A stretch of DNA of 64,000 bases. Source: Grifola frondosa (taxonomy: Eukaryota; Basidiomycota; Agaricomycetes; Polyporales; Grifolaceae). A program made the position numbers and the translations under genes. Position 1 is the stretch's first letter. The number at the start of each line of letters is the position of its first letter. The stretch is taken from the NCBI GenBank assembly GCA_001683735.1, contig LUGG01000007.1, positions 124,001-188,000 on the forward strand. The letters are read 5' to 3'. A model generated the notes under the pieces. It ran no database searches. It had not been told where the DNA came from and was given only the letters and a program-made list of their open reading frames with translations. Positions 32,274 to 40,742 of this stretch are shown in pieces.

Positions 32274-34475
32274 CTAATAAGTCTCCTGTCCCGCCATTTG
32301 CATCATTAATGCTAATGGTCGTGACTTATCCATCGGTCTTTGCACAATGGATTTCCAGATCTTCTCGCTGATTATATTCAATTGGGATCCTGTGTCAATG
32401 ATAAAATTTACTGGTTTATCATTGCAATCCATGGTCAATCGAATGAGGGGTGACCGTGTCTCATTTATTCCTGAGACTAGATCTGCTGAAAATCCGGATA
32501 CTAGGTTTGCTGCTGGTCCTGGTGCTGCTTCTACTTTCTTGACCTTCAAGACATTTTGCAATTGCTGTGACACTTCCTTGGACACTCCAAACAGCTCTCC
32601 AACTGATATTGTGAAAGGAATATTCAAGATCCTGTTCATAATACCTGCTGGGTCCACTTCTTTGCTAATTGCTGATGTCCTATTTGGTCCACGATTCTTC
32701 TCCACATTCTTGAGACTGTCTGGCTGACTCCTAAGCATTCTTGATATGGCTGGATCATCAACCATATCTGCATCATTATCTGGGTCAAATGATCTCTGCT
32801 GTGCTTCGAATGGCTGTTCCTTGAAATGGGGATATGAACTTGATGCTGCTGGCTGGGGACTATAAGCAGGTGTATGGGGAGGGGCTTCCCTCTGCCTTCC
32901 TTTGCTAGGCATGGAAGGCTTTGCACTTTCATAAGGCTGCTTCCGGTAAGTTCTCGTCTCTTTTTGAGTCCTTTCTGCAGGCAAGACCATGACATTTGCA
33001 TTGTCTTCATCTTCTGATTCCATGAGAGGCTCCCCACAGGTTATGAAATGAACATGTGGCACTGCATCTTTAATTGCTTGTACCCAATTTCCTGCTCCAT
33101 TTCGATTGAGAGGTATTCCATCTTTATTGGTCAATCGTCCCCGATAATCCTTGAGGAGATGTCCCTTAGATAGTAAATCCTCAACCTTTGGGCAATTTCC
33201 CATGATGTGTCCTTGTTCTCCGCATCCGTAACACCCTATTCCTGATAGTGGTGTATATCTTCCTGGTAAGAATCGATTAGGATCTGGCCTCTCGAATCTT
33301 GGTGGTCCTGCTGCTTGAACTGGTCTTCCAAAGGCTGGTGCCTGATTAACATTGGGAAGTGGTAGGCATTTTGTAACCAATGGGTTTATGCTGGATGCCT
33401 TTAAGAACAAAATCCCATATTGTGGATCATTAACAGACAACTTAGTCATCTGCTTGACCAGTTTGTCTATTTCTGACTCCTCTGGCTCCTTTGGGGACTC
33501 TTTCACCACTCTCCCTATACTCTTCTTCAGCTTGGGCACAGGCTCTGCTGGTCGTGATACTTCATCATCATCCTCTGAGTCACTGTCATCATATGCTCTT
33601 GATGACTTAACTCGTGATCTCCTTGCCGATCGCCTCTTGGATTTCTTGACTGGTGATATCCTATCATCGTCGCTCTCTTCATAATCTGAATCCTCTATCC
33701 TGCTATCTCCCTTGAATATATCCTCAGATCCGAGCCTTTCTGTATCGAATCGGTCTGCTCCTAACAATCCTTCAGCTGCCTGCTGAATCATTGTTGGCTG
33801 GAATGGTTCCGACATATCATGCATCGGATGAAGGGCTAGGATTCTGGCTTCTAACCTCTTCCTGAATGAAGGAGGTAAGCCTATCCATAGATAGTATGCG
33901 TAATCATCCTCGGTAAGTTTCCCTTGACCTTGAAGCCATCCTGCAATCCGGATGAACTTTCTAAGGTAACGTCTCCAATCCTTCAATTCGTGAATCGCTT
34001 CTCGCCTATACTCGCCTGCGAATGCTTGGAGGTCCTTGAGCCTAAATCTCTTTGACTCCAGGTCTGCATTGAAGTATACGATAACATTGGCTCGTAGTTC
34101 ATCCCAATTTCCTCCTCTATGACTAGAGAAGCCTTCAATCGTCTCCCTGACTCGCCTGGAGCAGTAGTCTGTGACAAATTCACATTTCTCTGCTGCGGTC
34201 AAGTGATGAAGGGCTGCCAACTTCTCAAAGTGGCGCAGAAATGGACGAACATCTGCTGCATTTCCCCTAAATAACTTTGGGGCATTCTTGGTTCCTTCGA
34301 CTGGCATATCCATTGCGGACCGGTTGCTGAATCCGCTCATGGAAAACTGGGTGTCCGACAATGGACTGTGATTATCCTGTGGATCTCGATGATCCGTAAA
34401 CATGCTGCTTGCTCTTGCTAATAAGGCCTTGCTTGGGTGATAGTGTGGATCAGTAAAGATCAAAACTGCCTCCAA
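32274..34475 (-). CDS. Gag with CCHC zinc knuckle and start of retropepsin 1
   Basis: The 733-residue frame starts 75 nt after the 5' LTR. Residues ~60-220 form a retrotransposon capsid domain (APKLFRGNAADVRPFLRHFE, ELKDWRRYLRKFIRIAGWL). Basic and acidic linkers follow, then a zinc knuckle CYGCGEQGHIMGNC at about residue 414-427, and near the end a protease active site NFIIDTGSQLNII at about residue 690. The frame stops shortly after, from a one-base shift near 32,330. A programmed shift is possible, but no classic slippery site was seen. Gag packages the RNA in virus-like particles. Confidence 0.9.
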   Translation of the reverse strand: MEAVLIFTDPHYHPSKALLARASSMFTDHRDPQDNHSPLSDTQFSMSGFSNRSAMDMPVEGTKNAPKLFRGNAADVRPFLRHFEKLAALHHLTAAEKCEFVTDYCSRRVRETIEGFSSHRGGNWDELRANVIVYFNADLESKRFRLKDLQAFAGEYRREAIHELKDWRRYLRKFIRIAGWLQGQGKLTEDDYAYYLWIGLPPSFRKRLEARILALHPMHDMSEPFQPTMIQQAAEGLLGADRFDTERLGSEDIFKGDSRIEDSDYEESDDDRISPVKKSKRRSARRSRVKSSRAYDDSDSEDDDEVSRPAEPVPKLKKSIGRVVKESPKEPEESEIDKLVKQMTKLSVNDPQYGILFLKASSINPLVTKCLPLPNVNQAPAFGRPVQAAGPPRFERPDPNRFLPGRYTPLSGIGCYGCGEQGHIMGNCPKVEDLLSKGHLLKDYRGRLTNKDGIPLNRNGAGNWVQAIKDAVPHVHFITCGEPLMESEDEDNANVMVLPAERTQKETRTYRKQPYESAKPSMPSKGRQREAPPHTPAYSPQPAASSSYPHFKEQPFEAQQRSFDPDNDADMVDDPAISRMLRSQPDSLKNVEKNRGPNRTSAISKEVDPAGIMNRILNIPFTISVGELFGVSKEVSQQLQNVLKVKKVEAAPGPAANLVSGFSADLVSGINETRSPLIRLTMDCNDKPVNFIIDTGSQLNIISEKIWKSIVQRPMDKSRPLALMMQMAGQETY

Positions 34476-34525
34476 ATTTCGGTCCTATGGACTTCAGGGT
34501 TCTTGTAAAGATCGCTTTCAACTCC

Positions 34526-34543
34526 CCCTCGCGGTGGGCTCCA
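34526..34543 (-). other. Candidate primer-binding site
   Basis: Six nucleotides inside the 5' LTR the minus strand reads TGGAGCCCACCGCGAGGG, the form expected for pairing with a tRNA 3' end (CCA). The tRNA was not identified. Confidence 0.5.
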
Positions 34544-34549
34544 ACTCTT

Positions 34550-36581
34550 TGTAAGGTAAGGGTAGATGAAAATCAAGTTTTACGTCAAGAGTTCCAATGT
34601 GAGAAATAAATTCCAAGACCAGAATTTATCACAAAGGATTAATTGTGTGCGAGGGTTTCAGTGAAAACTGAAATGTGGGGTGATGTGAAATTAAAACCTT
34701 CAAATACTCCAATTGCACCAAGCGTGACGGGGTTTCCTACTTTTCCGGTCAGAGGCTCAGTCGAGTTCGGAAATCAGAGGGTTTCTGATCTTTGAAGATC
34801 CAGATTATGGGGTTCCAAGTGGCCGTTATCTTCCTATGCTATCGCCTTGAATCCTGATTCCTGTGGGTGCTCAACCTAGTCTACTTCGTCGTAGAGTCCT
34901 TGAGACTTCTTGCTTGGATTTGCACTTCCAGAGCTCGTGTCTGGACAGTCAAGTGGTCCAAGATACAATCTTGCTGATACTGAGGCTTGTACTTCTTTGG
35001 TATCGCGATCCGCTTCTTTGCCACTGAGAATATTTCACTGCAGAGTACTCAACCTAGCCTATCTCCTTGTAGGGTCCTTGAGATGCTCTTCTTGGACTTG
35101 TGCTTCCAGAATCTCAGTCTGGACAGTTGACAATCCAAGGGAATATTCACACAGAGGGGTCAGTCAGATCTCCTGGGGGCTTTGAGAGCTTACTAAATTG
35201 ATTGCTCCTCAGGGCCAGCTTGAGCTGCTTTTATACCCTGAGGGAATTCTAGAATGTTCCATTCCACTTGGTTCTGGAACCTTCTAGGGTATGTTACAAA
35301 AGTACGAAAAACTACATAATTAGTACAAGATTTCCTTTCTTAGCTCATTTCTGCACCAAATCCTTCTGTTCTATTTATATCTGCTACTTTCCTCCTGATC
35401 TTCATATCTGGGCCTTGTCTAGATGGTCTGGGCTTGTGGTCCAGGTGGTCATGGAACTGGCCTGGGTTCATCTGGGCTTGCAAATTGGGGTCTTTAACTG
35501 TCAACACCCCAGATTTGAGGGTACTTTTGATAAACCTAGGTCACTCTAGGCTTTCTGAGAAAGGGCCAGATTATTCTGGAACTTTCTGGTGTCCTATATA
35601 TTGGTCTAGGCTTATTGTCCAGGTGGTCCTGGGACTTGCCTGGGCTTGTCTTGGCCTCCAAAATGGTGTCCTAACCTAGTATGCCCTGAATTTGAGGGTC
35701 TCTTTCAATAAGCCTAGGTTGTGCTGGACTTTTGAAAAGAGCTGGTGTGTTCTGGACATTCTTAGAGTCTGTAGGCTTGCCTAGGCCTCATCTGGGTCCT
35801 TCCACAATTAGTCTTCTTCAGGCCAACTAGATCCTTCTGCTAATCCTTCTTATGTAACTCCCTTCACATAAGCATACATCTTGACTTTTGGAGTAATGCA
35901 GACTGAGTGCTGATCATGGGAGAGGGAAGAATGTGTACATCATCATGTAACCTAGTTTTTCCATCCATGTCCTATGTAGATCAGCAGGAATTCGTCCATC
36001 AGCCTCGCGTCTCCTGCTCGTAGCATCTTCTTCGGCAACTGGACTATGCCATCATTCGGCTTCAACATTCCTCTGCGATGAGCAATGTTCCAAATGATCC
36101 ATGCCTCTAACCACTCAAACATGGCCAACCTGGAATAGGGAATCCCAACTGCAACCTCCTGGCTGCCTGTATAATGCTCCACTGCGACAATGAGCTGGGT
36201 CTCCTGGAATTGAAGAGTACGGACGATTCGTCCAGTGAACTCGATGTTAGGTCCCATAAGACGAAGGGGGCTGGAGAAGTAGACTCGGGTGGGGTAATCC
36301 TGGTCCGGATCGAGGGTGAGAATATGTTTGCGAGATTGTCGCTGCACTAGGTAGTGAGGAATTTGAGTGTCATGGGCATAAGAAAGTGTTTGCATGGTTG
36401 TGACGGAGGGAAATAAGAATGCCTGGGAACGACTGAGTAGTATCGTGCTTTATTTATGAGTATGAGCACGTGATCATGTCCCTAGTTGATGTCCCATGTC
36501 ATGTGACTTGCTAATGATAGGATGCGCAAAATTGGTGTTATTTTGCCCTGTCCAGGTACCAAACACTTTTGGTGCGTGACA
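34550..36581 (-). repeat. 5' LTR (right copy), 2,032 bp
   Basis: Near-identical partner of the left LTR. In the orientation of the element it lies upstream of gag and should supply the promoter. Confidence 0.95.
35952..36395 (-). CDS. LTR-embedded ORF, 147 aa (5' LTR copy)
   Basis: Same ORF as at 18,805-19,248 with one substitution. This copy is downstream of the 5' LTR promoter and upstream of gag, so it is the one that would be expressed with the element mRNA. Confidence 0.55.
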   Translation of the reverse strand: MQTLSYAHDTQIPHYLVQRQSRKHILTLDPDQDYPTRVYFSSPLRLMGPNIEFTGRIVRTLQFQETQLIVAVEHYTGSQEVAVGIPYSRLAMFEWLEAWIIWNIAHRRGMLKPNDGIVQLPKKMLRAGDARLMDEFLLIYIGHGWKN

Positions 36582-36880
36582 ACGTGAATGAGGCTACCCA
36601 GCTCATCGCTGCGACAGCAATCGGCAGCGGACAAAGCGGTAACGAAGGACTTGTTGGACGGCGTGCCTCGTGGCAGCGTACGAGAGCTCGCTCAAGAAGG
36701 AGCGTATTATGTTCAGTATTTTCATGGGCCTGTGGGGCTTCGTCGTACTCATGGTGCTCTGCATCATCTTCTGGCACTCCTATGGCTGGGACATGGTGTG
36801 AGCATACGGGTGCCGCCAATAATGGAAGACGCAGCGCGCGGGAGTCGACAGTATCGTGGTTCCATTCCGAGATAGGAGTA
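36582..36880 (+). pseudogene. PRM1: PRM1 fragment, part 2 (downstream of the retrotransposon)
   Basis: It resumes the PRM1 frame with VNEATQLIAATAIG and GNEGLVGR, then, after a frame shift near 36,660, [20 protein letters not shown] and the last membrane helix ([16 protein letters not shown]). A TGA follows at once, with a degenerate basic tail to ~36,880 (GVDSIVVPF). The shift and stop show that this PRM1 copy is defective apart from the insertion. Tail-like sequence (MKLMVIGQKAMDQE) near 37,173 may also be PRM1. Confidence 0.8.
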
Positions 36881-36899
36881 CAGCCGGCGGTGCTAGCGA

Positions 36900-37640
36900 C
36901 ATCGGTGGGGATGTAGGTGCGGAGAGAACTCAAGTGGAACTGCCCTCGTTCATGCCTATGCCGTCCAACAGATTATCCCAACTGTTCTCAAACACAGGCT
37001 TGCAAATGCTTAGAGGATGTGAAGAAGGTGGCTGGAGCAGGCCATCCTTTCCTGCGTTTCTACGCGTCGATGCCCGCACAGAGTCGAAGAGATTCGTCTC
37101 GGATTCGGCGAGGGCGGGAGCAATCACCCGGCCCCTGTGGAAGAACAGGCCCCTCCAAAGATTAGCGGGCCAATGAAATTAATGGTCATCGGGCAGAAGG
37201 CAATGGACCAGGAGATATCTACTGGTGAGGATGAGAAGGCTGAAGATACCACGGAAGTGGAGACGTCAGTCTTCGTCCTGGTTCAGCCGCATGACGAGGG
37301 GCTTCTGGAAGAAGGACAGAATCGCTCCACTTCATGTAAGTTGTGCTCCATTGGTGCTGAACGGGCCTCCCAATGACACTTCGGACAGGTGGTTTTCCTC
37401 CGCCAGATCGTGCAAAGCCTCTATCTCCGTTCACTTGCCAGCCGTCTCGCACACTCCCTTGCACTCCCATCTCTACCTCTATGTCTTCTGGAGCTATTTC
37501 ACCGACGGTACGGTCAATCAAGAACGGGGAGAAAGAGATCATGTGCGAGGATCTGAAGGAGCACAAAGGGGAGCTCAGCGAGCCACTGGAGCGCATTGAG
37601 GCAGAGCACTCTGCTGACATTGAGCGGCTCAGGTCGGAGC
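36900..37640 (+). pseudogene. Decayed coding sequence ending in a kinesin-tail-like coiled coil
   Basis: Open stretches in shifting frames. At ~37,500-37,645 the frame reads SPTVRSIKNGEKEIM, then LKEHKGELSE and LERIEAEHSADIERLRSEH, a heptad coiled coil resembling basidiomycete kinesin tails. If so, kinesin sequence flanks the PRM1 piece on both sides. Confidence in the kinesin assignment is moderate because coiled coils look alike. Confidence 0.4.
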
Positions 37641-37689
37641 ACTAGGCGACCATGCGCTCAAATATTGAAACATCCGTCCGATCCTCTGT

Positions 37690-38740
37690 CGCGTGGATGG
37701 GCCTGCTGGCGCGGTTGTCCCAGTCAGCGGGAGGTACTGCGAAAGGTAGTTCGAGACACAGGTGTGTATCTATTTATCAACCGATATATGTTCGGCATCG
37801 ATCCTTTTCGTTTCGAAATCATACTTACCCGACTTTTCACTCTTTTCATCCTTGTATCCCTCTCGTTTGAATAATAAAAGTTATTAGAGATCAACTAGAA
37901 CAATAATGAAAATAAGAACACGCCGCGATTATTATTCTTCTGCTTCTGGATGGCCTGAGAGTGTCTTATTTGTGTCTTATTATTCTTGATGATAGCGATA
38001 TTAGCGCCTAAATGTGTTCCTTGTCTTGCTTTGAGTTGTTGGATGGTCTTAATTATCCTTCAGTTCCTTATTTTCAATGATAGCTCGGCTTCTGATATCA
38101 CTTTATGTTTCTTTTTGCGCTTTTTTGTCTTGAAATAAGGAAAATAAGTTCAAGAAAGGAAATAAAGCAAAAGTGGAGTTTTGCTGATGAGAGTGATCGA
38201 GTGTAACAGATTGAGCTGACTCACAGGATGCCAAGCACGACATGTGAGAGCACAATTGCATCAGCGAAGTCCCTCCGCTGTTACCTACAATTACATGTAA
38301 ATACATACCCCAAAATTGAATCTAAGACCGCGTGATCCTTGTAAATGCCTCAAAACCTGACATATGGGTTGGCAACATCCGCCAGCCAATAGAATCGATC
38401 ACCGAGCGCTTGTACCCGGATGCAATATCTTGCCGACCACATATCCTGCTATTACCAATGCTGACAAGAAGCGCAATATATTCAGGTAAGGTTAGGCACC
38501 AGATTTGAAGAACCCGGTACGTATCTCCTAATCATATCTAGGGCATTTCAAATGGCCGGTGCATGATTTCCAGTGGTCAGAAGTGCTTCTCATGTTTTGC
38601 GGCTCTCGTGTTTTCATAGATTAGAATACCAATAATATGTTTCATTTTATCCGGAGCTCCGAGTATGTAATTACAGCTACAAACATGCAATTACCTACAA
38701 TCTAAGTGAGCACATTGAAGAAGTAAACGAGGCGCGAGCA
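37690..38740. other. Intergenic AT-rich DNA with one F-box remnant
   Basis: No gene beyond the short F-box relic listed next. Confidence 0.5.
38175..38265 (-). pseudogene. F-box family remnant
   Basis: The minus strand reads NCALTCRAWHPVSQLNLLHS, the stretch just after the F-box in the genes at 50-51.5 and 55-56.5 kb. Only about 90 bp survive. Confidence 0.6.
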
Positions 38741-38752
38741 TGCAGAGCAAAG

Positions 38753-40511
38753 TCAGTGAACCGCCAGCGTGGGGAGCGGGAAGTGGAACAGGGAGAGCTT
38801 CCGAGAGGAGCGACGGGCAAAGCGTGAGCAAGATCGCAAAGTGTGAACCAGAGAGCGCAGCATGCACAAAACTTGTAGAAGTCGGCTCCGATAAATTTGT
38901 TGTCGTTGGCGCTCCAACCGTCTTGATCGTTCAGAATGAAGCGCGCCTGGTAAGGAAGTTGGTGAGCAAGCGTTCAATGCGAATACTTGTACGTACGAGC
39001 ACCGCGATGTACGCAATACTTCGCGGAGTGACCGTCGTCATTCCGTTCAACTCCGAGATCGGTTTGCGTCCGCCCTTCGCCATCCATGTAGGTGCGGACA
39101 TGGCGGTGCGCTTGCCCGTGTACACATGACGGAAGCACTGTCAAAGGGAATTATAAGTAGTCTGGATATCAAAATATGAAAATGAGAACTCACCCGGACG
39201 AGATACTCCCCCATGCAGAGCCCCGCGTCCATGTTGTTCAGATCAAACTGACCGTCGGCATATAGGAAAGTGGGGAAGTCGTTTGCGCGGATCCTGATGT
39301 TGCCCTCCCGAACCTTGCGACGAAACCTAGTCCACATGAGGTAAGTCCACGAATCAACTACTATGAAGGAACTCACAATTCGGGATCGTCGTCGTACTGG
39401 TCCAGCATCTGGCGCGGACACAGAAGGCGTGCGGTGGCTGGGTCTTTGAAGCCGCGGTAGGTCTTCTGATTATCGGCCATGTAGCGAATGATTTGCCCAT
39501 CCCGAAGGGTGACGTCCTCGATGTATTGCATGGAGTCGTACCTCAAAGCACCCAGATCATCCGAGCGCGCGAAACGCGCATGAGCGTCGAGCTAGAAAAG
39601 GTATTAACAATGATGTGGAGCAGAAATCAATATGAAATGACTTACGAAGTGACTGAGCATGAATATCCCAGTCGGGCTCTTCTTGAGGTCATCAAGAAGC
39701 ATACCCATGAAGGGACCTTCTCGCAGAGATCAGCGAAGGCGGCCAATAGCGCCACGATCTCCGCCACAACACTAGAGCATGAACAGGTTAGTATGTGTCC
39801 AAACGCGAAGGTGAACGTACTCACAATGTTTGAACGCAGGCATCTCCAGCGCGGTGGCCACAGGGTCATCGTCGTCGTGCAGGTTGACACCAAGGGAGAT
39901 TACGTGGAAGATGGGGAGGAAGGGGCCGTGCGCACGAAAGTAAAACCTTCCGGCGTCCTTGAGCACCGCGCCGGTGAACAAGTCTCCCTAACAAAAAAGG
40001 TGAGCATATATGCACATATATGCGGAGAACCTACGTGAGGCTCCATCCCTTGCGCTTGGAGATGCGAAGTTCGCGCATCACCTCGCGATAGAAGGGGTCG
40101 TATGTCGGGTTCCGATCATCGTAGGCGGGCGCGATGCTCTCGGGGTCGGATAGCTCCGCATCATCTTCGCGGCGGCGGCACATCGAAGCATTGCGGACTG
40201 GAGAACTGGGTGAGGTGTCGGTCTGGCTTGAGGAAGTAGGAGGGCCGCCTGCAGGGAGGCGGGGACTGTCTGAGCGACGACGTCTTCCAAACGTTCCGGC
40301 ATGCGTCCACGACGACCGGTCTCTGAAGGATTGGGGAGGGATCTCGGGGCGCTCGACGAGGAGGAGATTCCACGCGCCTAAACCAAAGTGAGTAACCCGA
40401 CATCTGCGGGGAAGAATGCGGGGAAGCTAATCTTGAATCTTCGCGTACCTTGCAGTCGATCAGCGCCTGTGTAGGCGCTAGGCTTGGCTTTCTTGTTGAT
40501 GCGGGGCTCAT
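38753..40511 (-). pseudogene. DUF6698-like basidiomycete protein, multi-exon, probably frame-disrupted
   Basis: Eight exons can be traced: ~40,511-40,449, 40,377-40,035, 39,987-39,826, 39,771-39,646, 39,591-39,377, 39,326-39,194, 39,137-~39,000 and the last to ~38,753, with clean GT-AG introns of 45-70 nt. Motifs in order: AWNLLLVERPEIPPQSF, FYREVMRELRISKRKGW, GVNLHDDDDPVA, LREGPFMGMLLDDLK, DNQKTYRGFKDPATARLL, YADGQFDLNNMDAG, RKPISELNGMTTVTPRSIA. The last one recalls DUF6698, a fungal family without known function. The best frame of exon 1 lacks an upstream ATG, and one-base shifts seem present in exon 4 and the last exon. A TATA box lies at 40,604-40,610. The start faces the Plavaka A start 231 bp away. 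Confidence 0.55.
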
Positions 40512-40603
40512 CGTCGGAAGAGGTGGAGAAAGGTCGGATGAGGGCGGGATGAGAGCAAAGAGACGGCGGGGAGTTAGCGTACCAAGTCTCGTTGTATCCC
40601 AGC

Positions 40604-40610
40604 TTTTATA
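40604..40610 (-). promoter_or_regulatory. TATA box of the DUF6698-like gene
   Basis: The minus strand reads TATAAAAGC about 95 nt upstream of the ATG at 40,511. Confidence 0.6.
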
Positions 40611-40694
40611 GCGTCAAGACATGTCAAAACGCATCTGGGGAAACCTTAAAGCATGCATCACGTGGACGCGACGCGTCTTGCTGGGGTTTGGGGT

Positions 40695-40741
40695 CCCAAA
40701 AGAGGAAGGCATATATCCAAAGAATGCCTTCCTCTTTTGGG
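40695..40741. repeat. Perfect 18-bp inverted repeat with 11-bp loop
   Basis: Arms 40,695-40,712 (CCCAAAAGAGGAAGGCAT) and 40,724-40,741 are exact reverse complements. The hairpin sits between the divergent DUF6698-like gene and Plavaka A, just before the Plavaka ATG at 40,743. Confidence 0.95.
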
Positions 40742-40742
40742 C

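Larger units (their letters stand above)
17402..36581 (-). mobile_element. Ty3/gypsy LTR retrotransposon, 19.2 kb, inserted in a PRM1 fragment
   Basis: The element reads right to left: 5' LTR, primer-binding site, gag with zinc knuckle, retropepsin 1, retropepsin 2, a long interrupted stretch, RT, RNase H, integrase, polypurine tract, 3' LTR. The order RT-RNase H-integrase defines Ty3/gypsy. The LTRs start TGT and end ACA on either strand and are flanked by ACGT. The length is well above the usual gypsy size because the LTRs are ~2 kb and because about 24.0-28.8 kb (plus 29.5-30.0 kb) looks foreign. Coding frames are broken by several one-base shifts, yet the two LTRs differ at very few positions. 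It may be a recent insertion of a defective copy, or the breaks may be sequence errors. Confidence 0.93.

Noticed and set aside
32274..32340. Programmed ribosomal frameshift between gag and protease
   Set aside because: No slippery heptamer or strong downstream structure was recognised, and similar one-base breaks occur in many genes here. Not excluded.
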